DNA of 64,000 nt from NCBI GenBank assembly GCA_945878555.1, contig CAMDWI010000008.1, positions 1 through 64,000 on the forward strand, given 5' to 3'. Numbering within the stretch: the stretch's first letter is position 1; each line of letters starts with the position of its first letter. This DNA is from Klebsiella pneumoniae. Lineage in GTDB: Bacteria; Pseudomonadota; Gammaproteobacteria; Eutrophobiales; Eutrophobiaceae. This document shows, in pieces, positions 1 through 7,713 of the stretch. Below the pieces are notes generated by a model. The model was not told the DNA's origin. It worked only from the letters and a program-made list of their open reading frames with translations, and did not search any database. The position numbers were made by a program, and so were the translations under genes.

Positions 1-149
1 CGAAATCCTGTTCAGATTGGGCACGGGAATATTACCGTGACAGACCGTTAGCCGCATGGATGCGGCGCTCGAGCGTACATGGATGTATTCACAGCGTGTC
101 TGGAAGGGTAATATTCCCGTGCCCAATCTGAACTGTCGTGGATTTCGGA
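1..149 (+). mobile_element. MITE-like element, copy 1, inside a hairpin target
   Basis: A 122-bp core (11-132) has perfect 26-bp terminal inverted repeats beginning TTCAGATTGGGCACGGGAAT. It is flanked by CTG on both sides (8-10 and 133-135), which looks like a 3-bp target duplication. Outside that, CGAAATC on the left and GGATTTCGG on the right are the arms of a short hairpin. The 70-bp interior contains two small palindromes with GG loops (GCCGCATGGATGCGGC and TACATGGATGTA) and no credible gene; the 81-aa ORF of the track here is an artefact. A second copy lies at 29880-30029. No transposase is present, so any movement would need an enzyme acting in trans. The left arm is cut by the window edge. 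Confidence 0.8.
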
Positions 150-188
150 GCAGGTATCTGGTATCAACCCTGCAGTTGCTAAGGAATG

Positions 189-221
189 ACCCGGGTTTCA
201 GATTCGATCTGAAACCCGGGT
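189..221 (-). terminator. Hairpin after the OmpA-like gene
   Basis: A perfect 15-bp stem (ACCCGGGTTTCAGAT and its complement) with a 3-nt loop lies 8 bp downstream of the stop codon of the minus-strand OmpA-like gene. There is no strong T-run after it on the minus strand, so it may be a weak terminator or a 3'-end stabilising hairpin. Confidence 0.6.
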
Positions 222-228
222 CCGGTTA

Positions 229-1707
229 CTACTTGCCCGGAAAATCAAATATGATGTTGATCCTGCGGTTTTCCTGCTGGCCTTCAAGGCTGGTGTTGTA
301 GGCGATACGGCGCGTGTCACCAAAACCTTCAGTAGAGAACCGGGTGCGACTCAGGTCAAATTCGTTCACCAGCACATTGACCACACTCTCGGCGCGTTGT
401 CTGGAAAGCTGCATCTGCTGTGCCGGACCGCCGGTCTGGTTGCTGGTGTGTCCTTCCACCGTAGCCTTGACAGTCGGGTTCGCCTTCATGAAGCTCGCGA
501 CCTTTGCCAACTCTGCACGGTACTGTTGATCGACATCGGAACTGTCCTTCCCAAACTCCATTTCCATCGCCATCGTTACCCTGGCCGGAACCACGGTCAG
601 TCCTTCAATGTCTGATGCACAGGCAATGATGGTATTGATGCGACGGTTCTGGCGTTTACCTATCTCGGTAGAATTGTCCGCAATCGGTCGTGTCTCACCA
701 TACCCTACCGCCTTGAGCCTGGATGAACTGATATTGAAACTCTTCATCAGATAGGCAACCACACTTTCGGCACGACGCTGTGACAGGGTCAGGTTAGCCT
801 CAGGTGTACCAACATTATCTGTATGGCCTTCAACCACGGCCGTGGTTTCGACATACTTGTTCATGAACTTGCCGACCACACCCAGTTTCTCTTCATCATC
901 GCGCTGGATATTATCCACGTTAATCTCGAACTGCATGTCAAGGATGCTACAATACTGCTCGGTTTTCATCGCGACTGGTACAGGCACAATCACCAGTGCC
1001 GGCTTCGGTTTCGCTGCTGGTTCGTCTGCAACACGTTCAGTTTTTCCGCCAAACCGGTAGACCAGGCCGACAGAGTACAGATCGATGTCACCATTGTTGC
1101 CAACGGCGTCATTGATACGATAACGCTCGGCCTCGGCACGGATTCCCAGTGCTTCCGTGAAATTGTACTGGAGTCCAAAACCAAACTTGTAATTGGTATC
1201 GCGCTCACTCGGCGATGGATCCAGCACATTGACCAGTCCGGTCCCGACGAAGGTATCCTTTGATTTGTGGTGATTGACACCGGCGCGGGCGAAGGCGGAA
1301 AACTGTTCGGTAATCGGCAGGATTCCGACGAGGTCCAGATTAATGCCTCTGACCTTGATTTCACCATCCAGCGTTCCGGGTGGCACGGTCATGGCTGAGT
1401 ATCCAAACTTACCAAGATCAAAGTAACCGCCTTCAACAGCGAAATTCCTGTGCAACTGATATCCACCGAAAATCTTGAATCCACGGTCACGGTCATCATC
1501 TTCGATGGTTACCGAGGAAAAACCCTGATTGAGCAGGTTCTCATTGATACGATCATCATCGATATTTGCCCGGGTCTGGCCAAAATTGAACCCGGCGTAC
1601 AGGCCTGTGTCCGCAGCCATGGCTATCGGGCCCAGGAACGCGGCAATCAATGTGGTCAGTCCCAGCGCACCGGTTATGCTTGCCAGTTTGGTTATAATAA
1701 ATTTCAT
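229..1707 (-). CDS. OmpA-like outer-membrane protein with two tandem OmpA C-terminal domains
   Basis: The start at 1707 is preferred over the ORF-track start (1758) because it is preceded by a GGAG ribosome site and begins a clean signal peptide (MKFIITKLASITGALGL..., cleavage near AMA-ADT). The mature protein has an eight-strand-type beta-barrel of about 180 residues ending VYRFGG, then a Pro/Ala linker, then two OmpA-type peptidoglycan-binding domains. The first carries VVEGHTDNVG and LSQRRAESV, which have the Asp and Arg used to bind diaminopimelate. The second carries VEGHTSNQ and LSRQRAESV, so the Asp is replaced by Ser while the Arg is kept. It probably tethers the outer membrane to the cell wall. 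One OmpA domain is the family norm; the duplication is unusual. Confidence 0.88.
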   Translation of the reverse strand: MKFIITKLASITGALGLTTLIAAFLGPIAMAADTGLYAGFNFGQTRANIDDDRINENLLNQGFSSVTIEDDDRDRGFKIFGGYQLHRNFAVEGGYFDLGKFGYSAMTVPPGTLDGEIKVRGINLDLVGILPITEQFSAFARAGVNHHKSKDTFVGTGLVNVLDPSPSERDTNYKFGFGLQYNFTEALGIRAEAERYRINDAVGNNGDIDLYSVGLVYRFGGKTERVADEPAAKPKPALVIVPVPVAMKTEQYCSILDMQFEINVDNIQRDDEEKLGVVGKFMNKYVETTAVVEGHTDNVGTPEANLTLSQRRAESVVAYLMKSFNISSSRLKAVGYGETRPIADNSTEIGKRQNRRINTIIACASDIEGLTVVPARVTMAMEMEFGKDSSDVDQQYRAELAKVASFMKANPTVKATVEGHTSNQTGGPAQQMQLSRQRAESVVNVLVNEFDLSRTRFSTEGFGDTRRIAYNTSLEGQQENRRINIIFDFPGK

Positions 1708-1822
1708 GTCTTTTCTCCAGGATAAAATAATGGCCTTGTGCGCCTCAGCAGAGTCCATCCTTTCAGGATGAACTCTGCTGTATTTGTGATTACAATCTGC
1801 ATTGGGTTGTATACGTTACGCA

Positions 1823-3889
1823 TTATGGTGCTGGTACATTAACGATGGTGTTCACCAGGGTAACTGAAGCAATCAGGGACAACAGCCTGCCATTGACGGT
1901 CACCGGCGTGATGTTGCCGCTGGTCGAGACTACGACTCCGGAATTGGCAATTATGTTTCCTTCCATCGTACCGCCACCTGCCGGATTGATAGTCGCAGTA
2001 GAGCCAACCTGCCAGAAGACATTCTTCGCCTGGGCGCCGCCGATCAGAATGACACTGCGGGAAGCAACCAGAGGCACACCCGGTGAACCCACATTGAGCG
2101 CGCTGCCCATCTGGAACACCCAGACAGCATTGGGGTTGCCACCGCCATCGAGTGTGAGGTCCCCGCCCAGGTCTATGTCATATGTCGTCGCAGATGTGTA
2201 AACGCCAGGCGGAATGGTTCGTCCTCCCAGTTGGAGGGCACCGGGTCCGACCCCACCGCAGGACGGACAGTCTGCCAGACTTGCCACATTCTTGCCTCCA
2301 GGCATGGCTGCAGGACTGAGTGCGATAAAGGCCGCCTGTGCATCCAGGCGGGCCTGCGACGCGATATTACATTGGGCAATACTTGAACCCGCAGACGATG
2401 GTCCCGTGGTCGAAGGCGCGCATGTAAAGATCGTCCCGTTCACTAAACCGCAACCTGTCGCCAGCAATGGTGTACCCGGGCAAACTTCGTTAAAGGTGTC
2501 TGCCGCGTCGTGGAATCCATCAACCGCCGCATTAGCGACAGTTGTGGAGCCGATATCTCCATTGACGATGGTCAGATTTCCGTCGTTGGTCATTCCTGCA
2601 GTACCCCCGAACGCGCCGAAAGGAGAGGCTGTCAACAGGGGAACCGGCAGGGTACAGGCCCCTGTAGCCGGACCGGGGGTAAAGGTAAAGGTGAACGCAC
2701 TCATATCTAATGTATTGGCCGTCGGGATTGCATTGTCCTTCACACCGGTGGCACCACCGCTAATCGTGCCCGTATACGGTGCCCCGCCGGGAGCGAGTGC
2801 GACAGTTGGCGTAAACGTCGCAACGCGCCCTGTGGCGATATCAAGAGCCACAGTTCCATTAACGACAGCCAGGGCATTATCAGTGACCACAAAATTTGCA
2901 GCGACCGATACATCGTTCATTCTAAAACCGGATGGCACTGTGAAGGTCGCACTGACAGAATTGGGGCACAAGGCCGAGGTGGAAGATACCGAGATATTTC
3001 CCGGCGGCACAGGAGCAGCCGCAGTCGTAAATGTCCATACATAATTACTCGCTGCCGGCAACGGGGCTTGATTGCCTGCCAGTGCATTAAGCGCGATATC
3101 GGTGGCCGCAGTCGTAATTGTGGCAGTATAGGTAGTGCTGGCAGCAAGTACAGCCGCTGGAGTAAAGGTTGCAGTCCTGCTACCGACGGAGTAGGTCACC
3201 GGAACTGCAGCACCCGTTACCGGAGTTGTGCCGGGACCTGTCAGCGTAAAGGTACCCGTCGCAGTAATTGATGCAGGTGCCATATCCTCGGTGAAGATCG
3301 CCGTGATTGCACTGTTGGTCGGCACCGCAAGGGTTGGTCCCGGGACTGTTGTTACCGGCTCGGTCAATGTCACCCTGGGGCGCGTCACGTCTGGTGTAGC
3401 CGCTGTTGTGAATGTCCACACATAGTCACTGGCCAGTGAAAGTCCTACTGTGTCATGCGCCAGTATTGTAATAGTCGCTCTGCACAAGGTACTGGCCGGC
3501 AGATTCGGTAATGCCGGAAGCGTAAGCGTAGCCACATTGCCGGCTGCCAGATAGGAAACTGCCCCGCTGAAAGCAGTGCCACCTGCAGGACATGTCAGTG
3601 TAAAGCTGGACGAGTTAATCGTGCTGGATTCCATAGGCTTGCTGAAAGCTGCCGTGATTATTTTCGTATTGATCGGCACGCCTGTCGCATTCACAGCAGG
3701 TGCAACCGCCGTGACGGTTGGCGGGATGGCAACTACGACGTTCCCCAGTATCGGGTCCCGCATCTCTGCGTTACCACCATTTTCATCATCGCTGCCACCA
3801 CCACAGCCTGCCAATACAGCCGTTAGCAGCATCACCATAAGCCACGTCAGGTAACCGTGGCGTTTATCGTATTTATTGATTTTGTTCAT
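1823..3889 (-). CDS. Surface lipoprotein with Big_5 repeats and a DUF3494 (ice-binding-like) domain
   Basis: The 688-aa product starts with a lipoprotein signal (lipobox LAGC followed by GGGSDD). Three bacterial Ig-like (Big_5) repeats follow, each of the type 'PTVTAVAPA...G VP.NT.I...FSKPM' and ending WTFTTAA. The last ~230 residues match the DUF3494 family, with landmarks FGAFGGTAGMTNDG, GDIGSTT, the LDAQAAF region and a Gly/Thr/Val-rich beta-solenoid with VFWQVGSTATI. DUF3494 proteins include ice-binding and ice-adhesion proteins from cold-adapted microbes, but many members have no proven ice activity. The Gly/Asp-rich lipobox context suggests outer-membrane anchoring. Ribosome site AAGAGG lies upstream of the ATG. 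It is separated from the OmpA gene by about 115 bp. Confidence 0.82.
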   Translation of the reverse strand: MNKINKYDKRHGYLTWLMVMLLTAVLAGCGGGSDDENGGNAEMRDPILGNVVVAIPPTVTAVAPAVNATGVPINTKIITAAFSKPMESSTINSSSFTLTCPAGGTAFSGAVSYLAAGNVATLTLPALPNLPASTLCRATITILAHDTVGLSLASDYVWTFTTAATPDVTRPRVTLTEPVTTVPGPTLAVPTNSAITAIFTEDMAPASITATGTFTLTGPGTTPVTGAAVPVTYSVGSRTATFTPAAVLAASTTYTATITTAATDIALNALAGNQAPLPAASNYVWTFTTAAAPVPPGNISVSSTSALCPNSVSATFTVPSGFRMNDVSVAANFVVTDNALAVVNGTVALDIATGRVATFTPTVALAPGGAPYTGTISGGATGVKDNAIPTANTLDMSAFTFTFTPGPATGACTLPVPLLTASPFGAFGGTAGMTNDGNLTIVNGDIGSTTVANAAVDGFHDAADTFNEVCPGTPLLATGCGLVNGTIFTCAPSTTGPSSAGSSIAQCNIASQARLDAQAAFIALSPAAMPGGKNVASLADCPSCGGVGPGALQLGGRTIPPGVYTSATTYDIDLGGDLTLDGGGNPNAVWVFQMGSALNVGSPGVPLVASRSVILIGGAQAKNVFWQVGSTATINPAGGGTMEGNIIANSGVVVSTSGNITPVTVNGRLLSLIASVTLVNTIVNVPAP

Positions 3890-4291
3890 TTACTTGGCCT
3901 CTTGTAATCCGGGATTCTGTTGATGTAGCCGACCGGCATATCTCCGGCACTGGCCCTAGATACCTGCACAACAGGCACATTGCGCAAGGCTTCATATATG
4001 TGATTATCCGACATAGTCCTGTTGCAGTTCTGTACGATAGCGAACACAGATTGAATATATGTTCGAATGAATAACAAGATTCCATCAGTGCGGTCACCCG
4101 CACTGATGGAATAAATCTGGATCCGCACAGACCTGCAAACTCGGGGGAGGGAGCAGCAGAATCAGGGGGAGTGATATGCGGATTCAGGTGACCAATTTAC
4201 CCTGACAATCAGTCTTGTACTGTTCGGTAACACACACGTTTATAAAAAAATGACCCGATAGAAAATTATTTTCCAGAGTCAGCAGCAGGAT
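3890..4291. other. Gene-free stretch with a terminator hairpin
   Basis: About 400 bp without a credible gene. It should contain the promoter of the DUF3494 lipoprotein gene (upstream of 3889) and holds a perfect inverted repeat at 4079-4112, listed separately. I see no RNA gene in it. Confidence 0.5.
4079..4112 (-). terminator. Perfect hairpin downstream of the DUF3096-like gene
   Basis: A 15-bp perfect stem (ATTCCATCAGTGCGG and its complement) with a TCAC loop lies about 180 bp downstream of the small minus-strand DUF3096-like gene. It is followed on that strand by the moderately T-rich CTTGTTATT. It is a plausible intrinsic terminator. Confidence 0.55.
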
Positions 4292-4444
4292 TCAGAAGCT
4301 GTAGTTATTGCCACCTAACAGTACAATTAATCCTGACACTATCAGGTAAGCAGCAACGATATAGTTAAGTAATCGTGGCATGGCCAGGATTAAAATTCCG
4401 GCTATCAACGATACCATCGGGGCAAGGCCAAATGTAATATTCAC
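4292..4444 (-). CDS. DUF3096-like 50-aa membrane protein
   Basis: Not in the ORF track. A GTG start preceded by AAGGAA (9 nt away) opens a 50-codon frame encoding VNITFGLAPMVSLIAGILIL..., followed by MPRLLNYIVAAYLIVSGLIVLL. This has the two hydrophobic segments and the central PRLLNYIVA motif I associate with DUF3096, a family of ~50-residue double-span membrane proteins of unknown function that often sit near stress genes. It lies 61 bp downstream of the 205-aa membrane protein gene on the same strand and may be cotranscribed with it. Confidence 0.75.
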   Translation of the reverse strand: MNITFGLAPMVSLIAGILILAMPRLLNYIVAAYLIVSGLIVLLGGNNYSF

Positions 4445-4504
4445 TTTGAGATTTCCTTCTGGACTATAACGGACATGCGTCCGGCAAGATTATATTGAAC
4501 TGGT

Positions 4505-5122
4505 TCAGGGACTTATTAAAAACAACATTCCATACTGGACTACTACCAGAAGTGCACCGGTCGTAATGACCATTCCTGTAGCCCTGGGGTATCTCTCAAC
4601 CCATCTGTCAAAGGCTGTATGCATGGTGTCACACCCCAGACTCTGGCTGCGAAAGGAATACCAGTGATTTGTATGTGATTCAATCTTGTGTAATTTATCA
4701 GGGAAAAATATCATCATTAAACCGGTTGGTATTACCAGCAGACCGCCGACGATCAGCATCCAGCGCACAGATTCTATAATCCAGCCCACATAGGGCTGAC
4801 TGATATCCAGTCTGAAGGCAGTTGTAACGCTGGCAACATCAACCTGGACAACCAGTACAAATGTTGAGTAGACCGCAGCGGCTACAAACAGGAAGCCAAA
4901 CAGTGCCTGCAAATACCTTGACGTGATACTGCTATCACGGGGAACTGCAAGCCATTTTACACTGTGACGCATTGATACCCAGTTATTGGCCCTGCCAAAC
5001 AAACCATGCATACCTGCGCTGTTATATATCAGTCCAAGCCCTACCGCCATACCCACAACACCGAAGACAAGGAAAAACCGTATAACTGAATTAAATAAGA
5101 CCTGGTCTATCACAGGGTTCAT
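4505..5122 (-). CDS. Uncharacterised multi-span membrane protein
   Basis: I do not recognise the family. The 205-residue product has about four hydrophobic segments: near residues 12-32 (IRFFLVFGVVGMAVGLGLIY), 68-90, 112-135 and 180-203. A soluble stretch with basic and aromatic residues lies between the third and fourth. There is no signal-peptide cleavage site or catalytic motif. No strong ribosome site precedes the ATG at 5122. The small DUF3096-like gene follows it on the same strand. The sequence composition and clean reading frame support a real gene. Confidence 0.65.
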   Translation of the reverse strand: MNPVIDQVLFNSVIRFFLVFGVVGMAVGLGLIYNSAGMHGLFGRANNWVSMRHSVKWLAVPRDSSITSRYLQALFGFLFVAAAVYSTFVLVVQVDVASVTTAFRLDISQPYVGWIIESVRWMLIVGGLLVIPTGLMMIFFPDKLHKIESHTNHWYSFRSQSLGCDTMHTAFDRWVERYPRATGMVITTGALLVVVQYGMLFLISP

Positions 5123-5300
5123 AATAGACAGTCCGGAATGTCAGACAGCATCCCTGGTGGAAAAGCTCCGGAGTTGATATTCATGTTTTATACCATGTGT
5201 ATTTTGTGGGAAACTATGTCAAATTTTATTTTCAGCGAAAATAATGACACGTAGCATTCATGAGGTTCAGTGCGTTTGCACACACAGCAAGCACTGATTA

Positions 5301-5945
5301 TTAGCGGGGCTGCCAGTTCATTGCCGACTCTGCGCAAAAGGATGCCAGCCGTTCCATAACCTTTTTTACCGCAAGATTGGCCGCTACAACCCCTCCATAC
5401 GGATCCTCACTCGCGACCGGTACAATTTCATCAAACTCCTCCCATCCGACCACATCCCGGGTATTGTTATCTACCATATAGGCACGCAAGGTAAAGCGTA
5501 CGCGACCCGGCTGGCTACCGACCTCATGCTGTAAACGGATTATCCCGGTATCCAGTCTGAAGTGACCTATCGCTGAGCTCGGCGTCTGCATAACAGCGCG
5601 AAACATGCCGCTATTCTCAACCGCAGCAATAATCAGTGGCGCCAGCATCCGCGCCGGCGTATCTATCCATTCATTGTGGGCATAATATTCAAGCTTGTGG
5701 GCATCGCGTACATAGATAATGCGCGGCGTATCAAATCCAGCCGACGCATGTGGAGAATTGATTATCAATATGGGTGCCGTGTCCGCGACCGATACCGGCG
5801 TAGATACGATACCGCTATCCAGCGTGTAAAATGAAGGTTGCTCAATTTTCGTCGAACGCAAGGCACCACATCCACTGGACAGTATCAACACCACCCCGGC
5901 CAGACAGATCCACCCGGCACGTGTGCAAGCGGAGAAATGATTCAT
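5301..5945 (-). CDS. PqiC/ABC-transport auxiliary lipoprotein
   Basis: A 214-aa lipoprotein (signal ending ILSSGC) with the fold family called ABC_trans_aux or DUF330, whose members include E. coli PqiC. Typical landmarks are PSFYTLDSG after the signal, the stretch RIIYVRDAHKLEYYAHNEW and TPARMLAPLI. It is the last gene of the four-gene lipid-transport operon and its start overlaps the end of the MCE gene by 4 bp. By analogy with PqiABC it should sit in the outer membrane as the docking partner of the MCE protein. The substrate is unknown but phospholipid is likely. Confidence 0.85.
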   Translation of the reverse strand: MNHFSACTRAGWICLAGVVLILSSGCGALRSTKIEQPSFYTLDSGIVSTPVSVADTAPILIINSPHASAGFDTPRIIYVRDAHKLEYYAHNEWIDTPARMLAPLIIAAVENSGMFRAVMQTPSSAIGHFRLDTGIIRLQHEVGSQPGRVRFTLRAYMVDNNTRDVVGWEEFDEIVPVASEDPYGGVVAANLAVKKVMERLASFCAESAMNWQPR

Positions 5946-6892
5946 GGTTGTATTACTCCTGTTGATGTTTCACCCGGTCCTTCCGGTACCGGCATACGTC
6001 CGAACAGCAGCCCGGCCGGATTTCGTTCTGTCTGTTCACTCAGACGACGCAAGGAATTAGACAACACACTCAGTTCACTGAGCAGACGCTCCAGTTCCGG
6101 TAATGTTTCCGAGGTAAAGCGTTTGATATCACCACCGACTTCATTGAACGTACTGGCTGCACTTTTGCTGGCCAGTGCAGCCTCGTTCCCCATCTGCTCC
6201 ACGGATTTGGCACTGAGACTTATCTGCTCTATGACCGGTTCGAGTTGTTCGGATGCACGTGCAGTATTATCGAACGTACGGGCTGCACTGATTAGACCCG
6301 CGTCCAGCGACTCTTTGCGCACAGCGATGGTACGCGCCACCGCAGAGATATCGGCCAGTGCAGTCTTGAATGCTGTCCGGTTTTCGTCGCTAAGTATCGC
6401 GTTGATATTATTTGATGTGCTGTCCAGTTTTGCCAGCACAGTGGTGAGTACGTTTTCCAGACGCGCACTGAGAGAAGGCATGGTCTTGATCACCGGCAAC
6501 CGACCCTTGCCGGGAGCACGCAGTATCCCGGCATCCCTGGCACCCCCGCTGAGTTCGATGTAGGCAATACCCGTCAGCCCCTGGATTTTCAGAATTGCGA
6601 CAGTGTCCACCTTGATTACAGTGCCACGTTCGATTGCGAAGATCAGATTCACCCGTTCCGGATTACCGGGTTCCAGCCAGATTTCCTGCACCTTGCCTAC
6701 TTCAACACCGTTATATTTAACCGGCGCACTCAGATTCAGTCCGGCCACTGATTCCTCTTCTATCGCCAGATAAAGGTCATATTTTGTCTGAAACGCGCCA
6801 CCCGAGGCGAGCCAGAGCACCACTACGGTGAATATAGCGCCAAGGAAAAGCACAAACGCGCCGACCAGGGCATAATTTACTTTTGTTTCGAT
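5942..6892 (-). CDS. MCE-domain (MlaD/PqiB-like) lipid transport protein, probable ATC start
   Basis: The ORF track begins at GTG 6853, but that lacks a ribosome site and clips the protein. Reading 13 codons further gives (I)ETKVNYALVGAFV, matching the usual METKxNYxLVG start of MCE proteins. The codon at the Met position (6892-6890) is ATC, and AGGAG lies 6 nt before it. No ATG, GTG or TTG exists between the upstream stop and 6853. After one membrane span come the MCE domain (about residues 40-120, ending GIAYIELSGG) and a long helical tail. It should bridge the periplasm and carry lipids between the ATPase-permease pair and the lipoprotein. It would overlap the ATPase gene by 16 bp. Confidence 0.85.
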   Translation of the reverse strand: METKVNYALVGAFVLFLGAIFTVVVLWLASGGAFQTKYDLYLAIEEESVAGLNLSAPVKYNGVEVGKVQEIWLEPGNPERVNLIFAIERGTVIKVDTVAILKIQGLTGIAYIELSGGARDAGILRAPGKGRLPVIKTMPSLSARLENVLTTVLAKLDSTSNNINAILSDENRTAFKTALADISAVARTIAVRKESLDAGLISAARTFDNTARASEQLEPVIEQISLSAKSVEQMGNEAALASKSAASTFNEVGGDIKRFTSETLPELERLLSELSVLSNSLRRLSEQTERNPAGLLFGRMPVPEGPGETSTGVIQP

Positions 6893-7713
6893 GACAAGCT
6901 CCTGTGATTTTCACGCCCTTCCCTGCCGGATTGCTGCTGTTCCCGCGCAGACCTGCCTCGTGGTCCGTCAAAAAATTGCCGGACAGACGGATTTTCGATG
7001 TCTGCGAGTTCAGACATCGAACCGATGGCTTGCACCTTGCCCTTGTCAAGTACAGCTACCCGATCGGCAACTTGCCATAACAGGTCGAGATCATGTGTAA
7101 TCATGACGATTGTGAGTCCGGACTGGTCGCGCAGTTTGCGAACCAGATCATCAACGCCCGCAGCACTGACAGGGTCAAGTCCGGCTGTGGGTTCATCAAG
7201 AAACAGCAGTTCCGGGTCAAGTGACAAGGCCCTTGCAAGTGAGGCACGTTTCATCATGCCGCCGCTAAGTTCGGAAGGATATTGCGCTCCACTATCCGGA
7301 TTAAGTCCCGCCATCGTGAGCTTCAAGGAGGCAATTTCATCGATCAAGTCATCTGCCAGTCCTGTATGTTCCCGCAATGGCAGTCCGACATTTTCTGTGA
7401 TGGTTAATGACCCAAACAGACCTCCGTGCTGGAACATCACCCCCCAACGCTGGCGGAGTGCGAGTGCTTCTGCAGCACTGATTTTATCCAGTTCAATACC
7501 CAGCACACGGATCGTTCCTGAATCCGGTTGTTGCAGCAGGATCATTTCGCGCAACAAGGTTGATTTTCCTGAGCCACTACCACCAATAATGGCGAATATT
7601 TCTGCTTGCTGTACTTCCAGATTAATGTCGGTATGTACAATATGGTCACCATAGCGCGTTGCCACCTTGCTAATCTCTATAACAGCCTCTCCTGCATGAG
7701 CAAGGGTTTGCAT
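6877..7713 (-). CDS. MlaF-like ABC transporter ATP-binding protein
   Basis: A 278-aa ABC ATPase with Walker A GGSGSGKST, signature LSGGMMKRASLARAL, Walker B LLFLDEPTAGLDP and the switch His in MITHD. The signature variant LSGGMMKR is typical of the MlaF/Ttg2A group that drives lipid transport with MlaE-type permeases. It lies directly after the permease gene (adjacent codons) and before the MCE gene. The C-terminus carries a Lys/Arg/Gln-rich tail (RGRSAREQQQ) of unknown role. Confidence 0.9.
   Translation of the reverse strand: MQTLAHAGEAVIEISKVATRYGDHIVHTDINLEVQQAEIFAIIGGSGSGKSTLLREMILLQQPDSGTIRVLGIELDKISAAEALALRQRWGVMFQHGGLFGSLTITENVGLPLREHTGLADDLIDEIASLKLTMAGLNPDSGAQYPSELSGGMMKRASLARALSLDPELLFLDEPTAGLDPVSAAGVDDLVRKLRDQSGLTIVMITHDLDLLWQVADRVAVLDKGKVQAIGSMSELADIENPSVRQFFDGPRGRSAREQQQSGREGRENHRSLSSKQK

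Noticed and set aside
56-301. 81-aa ORF inside the repeat element
   Set aside because: It is read through the palindromic interior of the MITE-like element and into the terminator of the OmpA-like gene; the copy at 29941 diverges right after the element. No ribosome site or family resemblance.
2214-3044. 276-aa plus-strand ORF opposite the DUF3494 gene
   Set aside because: Antisense shadow caused by the GC-rich, repeat-containing lipoprotein gene, which has a signal, lipobox and recognised domains.
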